Assembly: GCA_026398275.1 (NCBI GenBank)
Contig: JAPLTF010000061.1
Location: 1-64,000 of the forward strand
DNA length: 64,000 nucleotides
Direction of reading: 5' to 3'
Origin: Verrucomicrobiota bacterium
GTDB lineage: Bacteria; Verrucomicrobiota; Verrucomicrobiia; Chthoniobacterales; Terrimicrobiaceae
Numbering within the stretch: position 1 is the first letter of the stretch; each line of letters opens with the position of its first letter. Shown one piece after another: positions 6,731 through 17,844 of this stretch. Below the pieces are notes generated by a model that did not search any database, was not told the origin of the DNA, and worked only from the letters and a program-made list of their open reading frames with translations. Both the position numbers and the translations under genes were made by a program.

Positions 6731-9553
6731 ATGAATTCGGCATTCGACACCCTGCGTTCTTTTGACTCCGGCTCCAAGGAGTCCGGCATCCTGCACTCCC
6801 TTCCCGCGCTGGAGGAAAAAGGCATCGGACCGGTCTCCAAACTTCCGGTCAGCATCCGGATCGTCCTGGAGTCGGTCCTTCGAAATTGCGATGGCAAAAA
6901 GGTTCAGGCGAAGGACGTGGAAGTGCTGGCGAACTGGAATGCCAAGGCTCCCGCGGAGGAGGAGATCCCGTTTGTGGTGGCTCGGATCGTCCTGCAGGAT
7001 TTCACCGGTGTGCCGCTCCTCGTCGACCTCGCCGCGATGCGCAGCGCCGTGAAGGGCCTCGGCGGAAACCCCGCGATCATCGAGCCGCTCGTGCCGGTGG
7101 ACCTCGTCGTCGATCATTCCGTGCAGGTCGATTTCTACGGATCGGCGGACGCGCTCCGACTCAATCTGGAAATGGAATTCAAGCGCAACCGCGAGCGCTA
7201 CCAGTTTTTGAAATGGGGCCAGCAGGCATTCAAAACATTTGGCGTCGTTCCTCCGGGGATCGGCATCGTCCACCAGGTGAATCTCGAGTATCTCGCCAAG
7301 GGCGTGCTCAAACAGAAATGGGATGCCGGGAAATCGGAAATTTATTACCCCGACACGCTCGTCGGCACCGACTCGCACACGACGATGATCAATGGTCTCG
7401 GAGTCGTCGGCTGGGGGGTTGGCGGGATCGAGGCGGAAGCCGGAATGCTCGGGCAGCCGGTGTATTTCCTGACGCCTGAAGTCGTCGGCGTCCACCTCAC
7501 GAACCGGCTCGGCGAGGGCGTCACCGCGACCGACCTCGCGCTCCATGTCACCCAGCTTCTCCGCGCGGCGAAGGTGGTTGGGAAGTTTGTGGAGTTCTAC
7601 GGCGAAGGGGCCGCCGGCCTCCCGCTTACCGACCGGGCCACGATCGCGAACATGGCTCCGGAATACGGGGCAACCATGGGGTTCTTCCCTGTCGATTCGG
7701 AATCCGTGAACTACCTGGCCTCGACCGGACGCACCGATGCACAGTGCCGTGCGTTCGAAAACTATTTCCGCGCGCAGAACCTCTTCGGCATGCCGCGCAA
7801 GGGGGAGATCGCCTACAGCGTCGACATCGATATCGATCTGGCCGCCGTCCGGCCGTCGGTCGCAGGACCGAAACGTCCGCAGGACCGGATCGAACTCCCA
7901 GACCTCAAAGCCACGTTCGCCAACCTCCTGACCAGGCCGGTCTCGGAGGGCGGCTATGGAAAGGCCGCGTCCGACCTCGGTCGCAGCGCGAATGTGAAGC
8001 GGAACGGTGCGTTGCCCGCGGACGAGTCGGAAATGGTGGCCGACCGCCCGACTCCGGACAGCGTGAAGGATTTTCCAACGTCTCCCTTTCACGAGGAGCA
8101 CAGCACGCTGCGCGATGGTTCGGTCCTCATCGCCGCCATCACGAGCTGCACGAATACCAGCAATCCGAGCGTCATGCTCGGGGCCGGCCTGCTCGCAAAG
8201 AAAGCGGTCCTGCGCGGGCTCCGCGTGGATCCCGCGGTGAAGACATCGCTCGCGCCGGGATCCCGTGTCGTGAAGGACTATCTGGAGAAGACCGGCCTGC
8301 AGCCCTACCTCGATGAGCTGGGATTCCAGATCGTCGGCTATGGGTGCACGACTTGCATCGGAAACTCCGGCCCGCTCAACTCCGAAATCGAATCCGCAAT
8401 TGTCGGGAATGACCTCGTGACCGCCGCCGTGCTCTCCGGCAACCGGAATTTCGAGGCCCGCATCCACCAGAACATCCGCGCGAATTTCCTGATGTCGCCC
8501 CCGCTCGTCGTGGCATTCGCCCTCGCGGGTCGCGTGGATATCGATCTTTCGCGCGAGCCGATCGCGAAGGACAAGGACGGCGTGGACGTCTATCTCAAAG
8601 ACATCTGGCCCAGCCTGGAGGAGATCCGCGAGGCCATGCAGGCCTCGCTCAAGCCGGAGGTCTTCCAAAAGCTCTACACCGGGTTTGCGGATCAAAACCC
8701 GAAATGGAACGAGGTCCCGGCATCAACCGGGCAGATCTACGAGTGGGATGGATCGAGCACCTACATTCAGGAGCCGCCGTTCTTCATCGGCTTCGGCATG
8801 GAAGCCGGAACGATCACAAATATCACCCGTGCCCGTCCGATGGGTATCTTCGGAGACTCTGTCACCACCGATCACATCTCGCCCGCCGGTGCCATCAAGC
8901 CCAGCTCGCCGGCCGGAAAATACCTTGTCGAGAACGGCATCCCCGCAGCCGACTTCAACAGCTACGGCAGCCGGCGCGGCAACGACCGGGTGATGACGCG
9001 CGGGACATTCGCGAATGTCCGCATCAAAAATCTGATCATCCCTCCGAAAGTTGACGGAACACGGGTCGAAGGCGGGCTTACCGTCCACCAGCCCTCGGGC
9101 GAACAGATGAGCATTTACGACGCGTGCATGAAATACCAGGGGGAGGGGATCCCGCTCATCGTCTTTGCAGGTCAGGAATACGGAACAGGCTCCAGCCGCG
9201 ACTGGGCGGCCAAGGGCACCCGGCTTCTCGGAATCAAGGCGGTCGTCGCCCGCAGCTTCGAGCGCATCCACCGCTCAAACCTCGTCGGCATGGGCGTTCT
9301 GCCACTCCAGTTCCCCGACGGGGTCAGCGCCGAAACGCTCGGGCTCGACGGCACGGAAACCTTCGATATCACCGGCCTCAGCGATGACATCCACCCGAGG
9401 CAGGATGTGACACTCACGATCACGCGAAAGGACGGCAAGGCCGAATCGCTGGCCGTGAAGCTCCGGATCGACACCCCGATCGAGGTCGATTACTACAGGC
9501 ACGGCGGAATCCTGCCGTTCGTCCTCCGCCAGTTGATCTCGGAGAGCTTGTAG
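6731..9553 (+). CDS. acnA: Aconitate hydratase A
   Basis: 940 residues, close to the 890-940 of the AcnA/IRP-type family. It isomerises citrate and isocitrate in the TCA cycle using a 4Fe-4S cluster. Cluster cysteines are in [11 protein letters not shown] (near residue 470) and [14 protein letters not shown] (near 537). [20 protein letters not shown] is the family signature, and the C-terminal swivel domain shows [23 protein letters not shown] 6731 follows GAGG at a short distance and was preferred to an upstream in-frame start at 6680. It appears monocistronic, converging on a sugar transporter across a palindrome. Confidence 0.97.
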   Translation: MNSAFDTLRSFDSGSKESGILHSLPALEEKGIGPVSKLPVSIRIVLESVLRNCDGKKVQAKDVEVLANWNAKAPAEEEIPFVVARIVLQDFTGVPLLVDLAAMRSAVKGLGGNPAIIEPLVPVDLVVDHSVQVDFYGSADALRLNLEMEFKRNRERYQFLKWGQQAFKTFGVVPPGIGIVHQVNLEYLAKGVLKQKWDAGKSEIYYPDTLVGTDSHTTMINGLGVVGWGVGGIEAEAGMLGQPVYFLTPEVVGVHLTNRLGEGVTATDLALHVTQLLRAAKVVGKFVEFYGEGAAGLPLTDRATIANMAPEYGATMGFFPVDSESVNYLASTGRTDAQCRAFENYFRAQNLFGMPRKGEIAYSVDIDIDLAAVRPSVAGPKRPQDRIELPDLKATFANLLTRPVSEGGYGKAASDLGRSANVKRNGALPADESEMVADRPTPDSVKDFPTSPFHEEHSTLRDGSVLIAAITSCTNTSNPSVMLGAGLLAKKAVLRGLRVDPAVKTSLAPGSRVVKDYLEKTGLQPYLDELGFQIVGYGCTTCIGNSGPLNSEIESAIVGNDLVTAAVLSGNRNFEARIHQNIRANFLMSPPLVVAFALAGRVDIDLSREPIAKDKDGVDVYLKDIWPSLEEIREAMQASLKPEVFQKLYTGFADQNPKWNEVPASTGQIYEWDGSSTYIQEPPFFIGFGMEAGTITNITRARPMGIFGDSVTTDHISPAGAIKPSSPAGKYLVENGIPAADFNSYGSRRGNDRVMTRGTFANVRIKNLIIPPKVDGTRVEGGLTVHQPSGEQMSIYDACMKYQGEGIPLIVFAGQEYGTGSSRDWAAKGTRLLGIKAVVARSFERIHRSNLVGMGVLPLQFPDGVSAETLGLDGTETFDITGLSDDIHPRQDVTLTITRKDGKAESLAVKLRIDTPIEVDYYRHGGILPFVLRQLISESL

Positions 9554-9618
9554 TCGCCCCGCTCTGTCGGGGCACAGGATGACCTGCCGGCACGGCGACA
9601 GAGCGCCGTGACTACAAG
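9547..9618. repeat. 23-bp imperfect inverted repeat between acnA and MFS gene
   Basis: Left arm CTTGTAGTCGCCCCGCTCTG (from 9547) and right arm ending GCGCCGTGACTACAAG (to 9618) pair over 23 bp with three mismatches around a 26-base centre. The repeat overlaps the last codons of acnA and separates two convergent genes, so it could act as a two-way terminator. Its form is that of a REP-like palindrome. Confidence 0.7.
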
Positions 9619-9626
9619 GCTTGCGC

Positions 9627-11039
9627 CTATCTCCCGATCTTCCGGAGTATCCGGCCCGACATCAGGTTCCGCTCGATCTGCTCGAGCGAGATCCCCTTGG
9701 TTTCCGGGACGAAGATCACGAAGAAGATGATGAAGAGGGCATTCAGTCCGCCGTAAAGCAGGAATGTATTTCCGCCGCCGAACGTCGCCAGCATGGTGAG
9801 GAACGTCTGCCCGACGATGGCATTGCTGATCCAGTTTGTCGCCGTGCTGCAGGTCACTCCCAGATCTCTTCCGGCCAGCGGATAGATCTCCGAGCAGATC
9901 ACCCAGATGATCGGCCCGGCGCTCATGGCAAACCCGACGATGAACACCAGCAGGGCACCGATCGCCGGATATCCGAGACCCGGATTCTTCTCGATGTCCA
10001 TGTTGAACAACAGGCCCACGGTCAGGAGCGCAAGGCCCATGACAAGGAATCCGGCATACATGATCGGCTTGCGCCCGAGCCTGTCCACAAAGGCGATGGC
10101 AATGAACGTGGCCAGCACGTTCGTGATGCCGACAATCACCGTCCCCCACATCTGCTCGCTCACGTTCTCGAACCCGGCCAGGGCAAAAATCTTCGGGGCG
10201 TAATACATGACGACGTTGATCCCCGTGAGCTGCTGGATGATCTGGAGCCCGATGCCGAGGCCGATCGCGCGGCGGAAGTTGGAGTTCTTGAGGAACATCT
10301 GAAAGCCGTTCTGCTTGACCTTCATGCTGTCTTCGATCTCCTGCACCTCGGCGGCGATCTCCACATCGTCAAGGTGCATGCGCTTGAAAACGTTCACCGC
10401 GTGTTCCTTGAACCCTTTGAGGAAGAGCCAGCGCGGGCTCTCCGGCAGGAAGAGGACGCCGGTGAACATGACCGCCGCGGGAATCGCGATGATACCGAGC
10501 ATCACCCGCCAGTGGCCGCCGGTCACCCCTCCGAACGTGGCGTAGGAGGCGAGCCATGTGTCGCTCAAAAACGCGAGCACGATGCCGATCGTGATCATGA
10601 GTTGATACATCGAGATCATCGATCCGCGGACCGTCCGGGGGGCAATTTCCGAGAGGTAGAGCGGGGCGGTGAACGAGGCGACGCCCACCGCGATGCCGAG
10701 GAAGAACCTTGAGATGATCAGCGTGTGCTCATTGTGAGCCATGGAGCAGGCCAGCGAGCCGATGACGAAGATCACCGCGCTGACGAGAATCGTGCGGCGC
10801 CGCCCGAAATGGCTCGACAGCACGCCGCTGATCAATGTTCCGAAAACCGCGCCCCACAGGAGCGCGCTGACGATGATCTCGATTTCCTTGTCGCCGATTT
10901 TAAAGTCCTGCTCAATGAAGTGCTGTGCGCCGGATATGACCCCCACATCCAATCCGAAGAGCAGGCCGGCGAGCGCAGCTGTGAAGCCGATGAAGTAGAC
11001 GATAAAGCTGACCTTTTTTGGAGCGGGAGGATTCGGCAT
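9627..11039 (-). CDS. MFS sugar porter (XylE/AraE/GalP type)
   Basis: 470 residues with 12 predicted membrane helices. Family marks are GLLFGLDVGVISGA in helix 1, the loop motif RRRTILVSA, PESPRWL before the central loop, QQLTGINVVMYYAPKIF in helix 7, DRLGRKP between helices 8 and 9, and the C-terminal VPETKGISLEQIE. It should import a hexose or pentose with protons. ATG 11039 was chosen because the longer frame to 11195 adds 52 basic, unlikely residues. It is divergent from the NDK-like gene and convergent with acnA. The substrate cannot be fixed from sequence alone. Confidence 0.93.
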   Translation of the reverse strand: MPNPPAPKKVSFIVYFIGFTAALAGLLFGLDVGVISGAQHFIEQDFKIGDKEIEIIVSALLWGAVFGTLISGVLSSHFGRRRTILVSAVIFVIGSLACSMAHNEHTLIISRFFLGIAVGVASFTAPLYLSEIAPRTVRGSMISMYQLMITIGIVLAFLSDTWLASYATFGGVTGGHWRVMLGIIAIPAAVMFTGVLFLPESPRWLFLKGFKEHAVNVFKRMHLDDVEIAAEVQEIEDSMKVKQNGFQMFLKNSNFRRAIGLGIGLQIIQQLTGINVVMYYAPKIFALAGFENVSEQMWGTVIVGITNVLATFIAIAFVDRLGRKPIMYAGFLVMGLALLTVGLLFNMDIEKNPGLGYPAIGALLVFIVGFAMSAGPIIWVICSEIYPLAGRDLGVTCSTATNWISNAIVGQTFLTMLATFGGGNTFLLYGGLNALFIIFFVIFVPETKGISLEQIERNLMSGRILRKIGR

Positions 11040-11235
11040 GAGGGGAAGGTTGTTGCAGCAGAGTATCCTCCGGCAGGCATTCCGGCACAATCCTTTTTGC
11101 GTTGATCGCACCCAGCGGCAACCCCGTGAAATCCTGCCGAAAAAATCCCAGTTGACGGGCCGTGCGATGGACCGATAGGGTGCCCGACTGCCCACGAACG
11201 GTCTTCGTTGTCGCGGGCGGGTTCAGAAAATATTC

Positions 11236-12402
11236 ATGGCCGAAGAGCTTTCCTACGTTCTCCTCACACCCTATTCGCTGCGCAAGTCGCGAACAGGCGG
11301 GATCATATCCCGCTTGCTGGCGAGGACGGGCCTCGAGCTGGTGGGCGGCAGGATGTTCTCTCCCGGGACGGAACTGGCCAACTCGTATGCTGCGGTGGCC
11401 GCCGGTGAATCGGACCCGAAGCACCTGGCCACGCAGGAACTCATCCGGGATTACATACGGAAAAATTTTGTCACCGGCCCCGACGGGATTCCCCCGCGGG
11501 TTCTTCTTCTGGTCCTGCGCGGCGAGGATGCGGTCGCAAAAACCCGGATCGTCACCGGCCACATCGTTGCGGCCCGCCCCAGGGGGGAGACGATTCGCGA
11601 CACCTACGGCGACCACATTGTCGAGGGCGGGAAAGTCGTCTACTTCGAGCCGGCCGTGCTTGCCGCGCCGGATTCCGACAGCGCCCGGGCCCACCTGGCA
11701 CTCTGGGCAAGGCATTCCGACAGCGACGGCGGAATCCTTGAGGACAGCGTGATTTTTCCGGCGGGGGAGAACATTGAGACGACGCTGGTCCTGATCAAGC
11801 CCGACAACTTCCGTTTTCCCAACGCCCGTGTGGGCGGCGTCATCGACATCTTCTCGCGGAGCGGGCTATCGATCATCGGTTTCAAAGTCCACCACATGAG
11901 CGTGGCGGAGGCGGAGGTTTTTTACGGCCCGGTTCTGGGTGTCCTGCTCGACAAAATGCGCGAGCCGACCGGCAAGCGCGCGAGGTTCGCCGTCGAGGAG
12001 GAACTCGGCGTGCCTCTCGATCCCGCAACCGAGGCCTCGATGGGCGAGCTGCTTGGCCCGATTGCCGGCCGCGCCCACTGGGAATCAATCGTTCAATTCA
12101 TGGCAGGCACCCGCCCGGCCCAATGCCCGCCCGGGCAGCGCGACCTTCCCGGCTCGGAAAAATGCGTGGCATTGGTTTATCGCGGCATCGATGCCGTCGC
12201 AAAAATTCGAGAGGTGCTCGGTCCAACCGATCCCTCGAAGGCTCCCCCCGGATCCATTCGAAAAGAATTCGGACAGACGGTTATGATCAATGCCGCGCAC
12301 GCGTCGGACTCCCCGGAGAACGCGCGCTGCGAGATGGAGATCATCCGGATGGCCGAAAACAATTTGAAACCGCTGCTTGAAGCGCACGGCCTGCGCGTCT
12401 AA
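11236..12402 (+). CDS. Tandem nucleoside-diphosphate-kinase-like protein, first domain degenerate
   Basis: 388 residues made of two NDK-like halves. The C-terminal half (about 182-388) has the Lys motif LIKPDN (Lys188) and the active-site loop NAAHASDSPENA with the phospho-accepting His355, so it is probably catalytic. It carries an insertion of roughly 60 residues between the N-terminal and ATDP-type parts (GPTDPSKAPPGSIRKEFG). The N-terminal half (1-175) keeps the overall pattern (LVGGRMF, LVLRGEDAVAK, GETIRDTYGD), but LLTPYS replaces IIKPDA and FEPAVLAAP replaces the His loop. It would exchange phosphate between NTPs and NDPs; the dead domain may be regulatory. It is followed 19 bp later by an aminotransferase. 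Confidence 0.82.
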   Translation: MAEELSYVLLTPYSLRKSRTGGIISRLLARTGLELVGGRMFSPGTELANSYAAVAAGESDPKHLATQELIRDYIRKNFVTGPDGIPPRVLLLVLRGEDAVAKTRIVTGHIVAARPRGETIRDTYGDHIVEGGKVVYFEPAVLAAPDSDSARAHLALWARHSDSDGGILEDSVIFPAGENIETTLVLIKPDNFRFPNARVGGVIDIFSRSGLSIIGFKVHHMSVAEAEVFYGPVLGVLLDKMREPTGKRARFAVEEELGVPLDPATEASMGELLGPIAGRAHWESIVQFMAGTRPAQCPPGQRDLPGSEKCVALVYRGIDAVAKIREVLGPTDPSKAPPGSIRKEFGQTVMINAAHASDSPENARCEMEIIRMAENNLKPLLEAHGLRV

Positions 12403-12421
12403 TTACAACCTACTCTACATT

Positions 12422-13585
<1,164 letters not shown>

Positions 13586-13586
13586 A

Positions 13587-14507
13587 ATGTCCGTCCTCAT
13601 CGTCGGTTCCATCGCGCTGGATGACATCAAGACCCCGGTCGAGGAGCATCCCAACCTCCTCGGCGGGTCGGCGTCCTACGCCGCGGTCTCCGCATCGTAT
13701 TTCAGCCCGGTAAACCTGGTCGGCATCGTCGGTGAGGATTTTCCCGAGGAGCACATCGACCTTCTCAAGAGCCGCCGCATCGACCTCGAGGGGCTGCAGG
13801 TCGTCCCGGGTAAAACCTTCCGCTGGTCGGGCGAATACATGTGGGACATGAACACCCGCGAGACCCGCTCGGTGGACCTGAACGTCTTCGAGCATTTCAC
13901 GCCGACGCTTCCCGCGAGTTACAAATCCACGCCATTTGTACTCCTCGCGAACATCGCGCCCGACCTCCAGCACCATGTACTCGAGCAGGTCGTGAAGCCC
14001 CGCTTCGTCATCGCGGACACGATGGACCTCTGGATCAACATCGCGAAGGAGTCGCTCATCCGCCTCCTCGGCCGCGTGGACATGCTGATCCTCAATGACG
14101 GCGAGGCCCGCCAGCTCACGAATCAGACCAATCTGGTCAAGGCGGCGAAGTCGATCCTCGCGCTCGGGCCAAAATACGTTGCCATCAAGAAGGGTGAGCA
14201 CGGCTGCCTGCTCTTCGGGGCGGGCGGGGAGTTTTTCAGTTGTCCGGCCTACCCGCTGGAAGACATTCACGATCCGACTGGCGCCGGCGATACCTTTGCC
14301 GGCGGCCTCGCCGGCGTGCTCGCCCGCGAGAACGACTCGGGGCCGGTGAATTTCGGGTCCCTCCGCCGCGCGGTGGTCTTCGGCACCGTCCTCGCCAGCT
14401 TCAACGTCGAGGCGTTCAGCCTGGAGCGTCTCAAGACCGTCGATGCCGCGCAGATCGAGGATCGCTCCCGCCTGCTCCGGCTCATGAGCCAGTTCGAATC
14501 CGACTAG
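13587..14507 (+). CDS. PfkB/ribokinase-family carbohydrate or nucleoside kinase
   Basis: 306 residues. The N-terminal VGSIALDDIKTP and LLGGSASYAAVSAS are the usual substrate-binding start, and DPTGAGDTFAGGLAGVL (about 229-245) is the PfkB signature with the catalytic Asp in GAGD. The protein phosphorylates a sugar, nucleoside or related alcohol with ATP; the substrate is not evident. Residues 75-90 (TFRWSGEYMWDMNTRET) look like a lid that would fix specificity. It starts one base after the aminotransferase stop. An in-frame start at 13434 lies inside that gene and was rejected. Confidence 0.88.
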   Translation: MSVLIVGSIALDDIKTPVEEHPNLLGGSASYAAVSASYFSPVNLVGIVGEDFPEEHIDLLKSRRIDLEGLQVVPGKTFRWSGEYMWDMNTRETRSVDLNVFEHFTPTLPASYKSTPFVLLANIAPDLQHHVLEQVVKPRFVIADTMDLWINIAKESLIRLLGRVDMLILNDGEARQLTNQTNLVKAAKSILALGPKYVAIKKGEHGCLLFGAGGEFFSCPAYPLEDIHDPTGAGDTFAGGLAGVLARENDSGPVNFGSLRRAVVFGTVLASFNVEAFSLERLKTVDAAQIEDRSRLLRLMSQFESD

Positions 14508-14548
14508 ATCCCGCTTGACGCCTTGCTGGATGCGGGCAAAAGTAAGGC

Positions 14549-14791
14549 GTGCATCTCAAAGTCACCAGCAAACGACAAGTGACGTTTCCCAAGCGGGTGA
14601 TGGAGTCGCTGCGCATCCGCCAGGGGGATACTCTCATACTCATGGAAACGGACAATGGCCTGCTTCTGAAGTCCCGCCGCTTTGATGTGGAGAAACTGGC
14701 ACCCCTGCGCGGAAAGTTTTCTCCCGACTTGCCCGCTCCCGATCTCGATGCCATCCGCCATGCCGCCCAAGATCCAAGCCTTCGGGATTGA
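14549..14791 (+). CDS. AbrB/SpoVT-type antitoxin
   Basis: 80 residues from GTG 14549, preceded by AAGTAAGGC. HLKVTSKRQVTFPKRVMESL followed by IRQGDTLILMETDNGLLLKS is a swapped-hairpin AbrB DNA-binding domain. The C-terminal part (APDLDAIRHAAQD) would bind the toxin. It is expected to neutralise the PIN-domain toxin whose gene overlaps it by 32 bp and to repress their shared promoter. Confidence 0.82.
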   Translation: MHLKVTSKRQVTFPKRVMESLRIRQGDTLILMETDNGLLLKSRRFDVEKLAPLRGKFSPDLPAPDLDAIRHAAQDPSLRD

Positions 14792-15176
14792 CACCTCGGT
14801 ATTTCTTCGCCTGCTGACCGGGCATCCGGCGTCCGATTTTTCGGCGACTGTGGCGGCTTTGAAGCGCTTGCACGACCAGAGTTCCGCCGTCGAACTGTTT
14901 GTGTCGAACCAAGTGATCGGCGAGACCTACATTGTGCTCCAGCATTTTTACGGGATTTCCAAGGGCGATGCACGGAGTGCCATGCGGGAACTATTTTCCT
15001 CAGGAAACCTTTCGCCTCTCAACGGCAGGCCCGTTATCGATCTCCTGCTGGCCAAGGATGGGGCCGGCCTGTTGGATCGACTGATCGCGCAAGGATATCA
15101 ACATGAGGAGCTGCCTACTCTCACTCGCGACAAGAAAATGGCCCGGCTTCCGGGAGCGGTCGCGCTCGGGCTTTGA
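14760..15176 (+). CDS. PIN-domain toxin (VapC-like ribonuclease)
   Basis: 138 residues. Acidic residues of a PIN nuclease are in FGIDTSVFLRLL (first Asp), the Glu of VIGETYIVL and the Asp of LTRDKKMARL, which fits a VapC-type site for Mg2+-dependent RNA cleavage. It overlaps the antitoxin gene. The ATG at 14760 gives a nine-residue lead (MPPKIQAFG) before the first beta-strand. The true start may lie a few codons later, since that lead is longer than usual. The pair makes a type II toxin-antitoxin module; its RNA target is unknown. Confidence 0.82.
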   Translation: MPPKIQAFGIDTSVFLRLLTGHPASDFSATVAALKRLHDQSSAVELFVSNQVIGETYIVLQHFYGISKGDARSAMRELFSSGNLSPLNGRPVIDLLLAKDGAGLLDRLIAQGYQHEELPTLTRDKKMARLPGAVALGL

Positions 15177-15259
15177 ACCGCATGGCCATGTGCGATTTCA
15201 TTATCTTCAGGAGCTGGCGGTTCCGGGGCGCTCCCTCCTATTCCTGAGCACTTGTCACC

Positions 15260-17335
15260 ATGCGCGTCGCCCGATACTTCATCTATGGTCTGCCGGTCTT
15301 CCTGCTTCTGCTGATCGCTGCCAGCTTTCTGAACTCCGCGTTTCTCTCGACCGGGAAAAAGAATGAGATGTCGATCGGGGTTCTCGGCGAGCCATCGACG
15401 CTGAATCCCATCCAGCAGGCGGACTCGGCCGCTTCCCAGGTTTTCTCGACGATTTTCAACGGCTTGTTGAAGTATGACGAGAACCTCGAGATCATCGGGG
15501 ACCTCGCAAAATCCTGGGAGCTCAGCCAGACGACCACGGTGGTTTTCAAGGATTCCGCCTCGTCCGCCGCCGCATTGAAAATGGTGGAATCCTGGCGGTC
15601 CGAATGGGATGGCTGGAAGCTAGAGGCGGTGCGACTGGAGGGGAACTTCCTTCTGCTCTCATTCACCGAGCCGGGCATGAGCGCATCCGGGACGATTTTT
15701 TCCCGTCTGCCTGTTGAGTCCCTCCAGCCGCTCGTCACGATCCGGGTTCAGGTGAAGGACAATGCCAGGGGAATCCTGAAAGCTTTCCGTGAGGCCAGTC
15801 CGACGGCGCGCATCGTCCGGGACTGGGTGGAATCTGGTGGCGCCTTCGAGCTGACCGCCGTCCCGGAGGTGAAGGGCGAGGTCGAGGCCTGGCTTTCCGG
15901 CCATGGAGGAGGGGAGGTCACGCTCGGGGATCCTGTCCCGTTTCTCGCCGAGCCGCTTGTTGTTTTCACCCTTCGCGATCGCGTGCGCTGGCACGATGGC
16001 AAGCCGTTCACATCGCGCGATGTGGCGTTCACCTACGAATCCATCATGGACGACGCCTTCGCCTCGCCGCGCAAACCCGACTTCGACCTCATCCAAAAAA
16101 TCGAAACGCCCGGGCTGCGAACCGTCCGGGTGACCTACCGCAAGCCGTTTTCCCCGGCGCTCACGAGCTGGATGATCTCGATCCTTCCTGCCCACCTCCT
16201 TGAAGGGAAATCTCCCGACTGGTGGGCGTCGAATTTCAACCGCGCCCCGGTCGGCACCGGCCCGTTCAAGTTCGGCGAGTGGAAGACGAACGAGTTCATC
16301 CGGGTGGTCCGGAACCCTGACTACTTCGATTCCCCCGGACCATGGCTTGACGCGATTGTGTTCCGCGCCCTCCCCGACCAGCTTTCGCTGCGCCTGGCCT
16401 TCGAGACCCGACAGGTCGATTTTTGGACCGCTGAGCCATGGACGGTTTCCACCTTTGAAAAGGATCCCCGCTTCGACGTGTTCTCGTCCCCGTCGAGCTC
16501 CTACACCTACATCGGATGGAACCTGAAGCGCCCGCTCTTTCAGGACCTGAGAGTCCGGCAGGCGATGGCACATGCGGTGGATATCCCGGCGATGGTGAAA
16601 TACATCCTCTACGGCTACGGCCTCCAGAGCACCGGAATTTTCACGCCGCAGATGTGGTTCTTCAACCAGGAGGTGACGCCCTTCACCTACGATCCCGACA
16701 AGGCCCGTGCCCTTCTCGATGATGCGGGATGGGTGCCCGGACCCGATGGCATCCGCGTCAAGGATGGCCAGAGATTTTCCTTCACGCTCATGACCAACAA
16801 CGGCAACGAAATCCGCCGCGATATCGCGACCCTCGCGCAGGACGGATTCAAAAAAATCGGCATCGAGATCAAAGTCGAACTTTACGAATGGGCGGTCTTC
16901 CTCAAGAACCATGTGAATAAGGGCGATTTCGACGCCATCGTCCTCGGGTGGAGCCTCGGAAACGACTACGATCAGTTCCAGATCTGGCATTCCTCGCAGA
17001 CCAACCCGGAGCAGTTGAACGTCGTCGGCTACAAAAATCCCGAAGTGGACAAGCTGCTCGAATCGATCCGGCAGGAATACAGCCGCGACAAGATCATCTC
17101 CATGGCAGGCCTGATGCAAAGCATCATCTACCGCGAGCAGCCCTACCTCTTCCTCTATGTTCCGCAGGGGACCACGGTCATGTGGAGGGACTCCTACCGG
17201 ATCTGCCGCCCGGACGGCAAGGGCGGCTGGATTCGTTCGCCGGTCGAGATGACGAAAGCCGGCTGGAGCTACTGGTCGGACTGGTTCTACCGCCCGGAAT
17301 TCAAAGACCGCCTGCCCGCGGCCGCGCGAAAGTAG
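15260..17335 (+). CDS. ABC transporter periplasmic solute-binding protein, family 5 (peptide type)
   Basis: 691 residues. The N-terminal hydrophobic segment (about 6-27) is a signal or anchor. The mature protein begins with GVLGEPSTLNPIQQADSAAS and contains VRWHDGKPFTSRDVAFTYES, PVGTGPFKFGEWKTNEFIRV and FKKIGIEIKVELYEW, which are the SBP_bac_5 landmarks. About 150 extra residues (roughly 90-240) are inserted between the first lobe and the WHDGKPF motif, which makes it longer than DppA/OppA (about 530). It probably captures oligopeptides for an ABC importer, but no permease or ATPase genes adjoin it in this window. Confidence 0.9.
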   Translation: MRVARYFIYGLPVFLLLLIAASFLNSAFLSTGKKNEMSIGVLGEPSTLNPIQQADSAASQVFSTIFNGLLKYDENLEIIGDLAKSWELSQTTTVVFKDSASSAAALKMVESWRSEWDGWKLEAVRLEGNFLLLSFTEPGMSASGTIFSRLPVESLQPLVTIRVQVKDNARGILKAFREASPTARIVRDWVESGGAFELTAVPEVKGEVEAWLSGHGGGEVTLGDPVPFLAEPLVVFTLRDRVRWHDGKPFTSRDVAFTYESIMDDAFASPRKPDFDLIQKIETPGLRTVRVTYRKPFSPALTSWMISILPAHLLEGKSPDWWASNFNRAPVGTGPFKFGEWKTNEFIRVVRNPDYFDSPGPWLDAIVFRALPDQLSLRLAFETRQVDFWTAEPWTVSTFEKDPRFDVFSSPSSSYTYIGWNLKRPLFQDLRVRQAMAHAVDIPAMVKYILYGYGLQSTGIFTPQMWFFNQEVTPFTYDPDKARALLDDAGWVPGPDGIRVKDGQRFSFTLMTNNGNEIRRDIATLAQDGFKKIGIEIKVELYEWAVFLKNHVNKGDFDAIVLGWSLGNDYDQFQIWHSSQTNPEQLNVVGYKNPEVDKLLESIRQEYSRDKIISMAGLMQSIIYREQPYLFLYVPQGTTVMWRDSYRICRPDGKGGWIRSPVEMTKAGWSYWSDWFYRPEFKDRLPAAARK

Positions 17336-17378
17336 GGAAAACGAACCCGCAGAGCGGGGGCGCGGAAAAAAGTTTCCG

Positions 17379-17490
17379 GGAGCGCGGGCATCCTTGCCTG
17401 CCCTCGCCGGCATCCAGCCGGGGAGATAGAACAAACCAGAGAACCAGTCAGCAGGATGCCGACTGGAGCAGGCAAGGATGCCCGCGCTCC
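17379..17490. repeat. Perfect 23-bp inverted repeat with nested second repeat
   Basis: GGAGCGCGGGCATCCTTGCC(TGC) at 17379-17401 is exactly complementary to 17468-17490. Inside lies a second pair, CGGCATCC (17408-17415) and GGATGCCG (17454-17461). The element lies between the convergent solute-binding protein and the 101-residue membrane protein. It looks like an interspersed REP-like palindrome. Confidence 0.8.
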
Positions 17491-17538
17491 TGCTCCATAC
17501 CGCGTCAATAGACCGTCATCGTGAAGCGATTGTCGTGC

Positions 17539-17844
17539 TCAGAAAAACCGCGAGCCGGCGTAGACGTAGACGACAAAGATCGCTGCGGCGATCGCGACCC
17601 CGGTCGCACGCGCGAGATTGTCGTTCAGGACCGCATTCTTGAGATGCGTGCAGGCCGTCGCGAAGGCGATCCAGACAAGCGGCACGCAGAACAGCCACAG
17701 GCCTTGGTGGGCGAGTGTCAGCGCGAGCGGCGGAAATGTTCCCGCCACATTCGGGGCGTATCCGCCGGCTTTGAGGAGGACGTTCAGGGCGAGCATGCCG
17801 AGGGCGAGAAAAACAAATTGCGTGCTGGCGATGGATATGATCAT
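17539..17844 (-). CDS. Small membrane protein, unknown
   Basis: 101 residues, with three hydrophobic segments of about 20 residues (FVFLALGMLALNVLL; LTLAHQGLWLFCVPLVWIAF; ATGVAIAAAIFVVYVYAGS) and a short polar C-terminus. It resembles no family I can name. The start ATG at 17844 overlaps the aroE stop (TGATC region 17841-17844), so it is the second gene of an aroE transcript. The longer frame, up to 17901, lies wholly inside aroE and was rejected. Confidence 0.6.
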   Translation of the reverse strand: MIISIASTQFVFLALGMLALNVLLKAGGYAPNVAGTFPPLALTLAHQGLWLFCVPLVWIAFATACTHLKNAVLNDNLARATGVAIAAAIFVVYVYAGSRFF

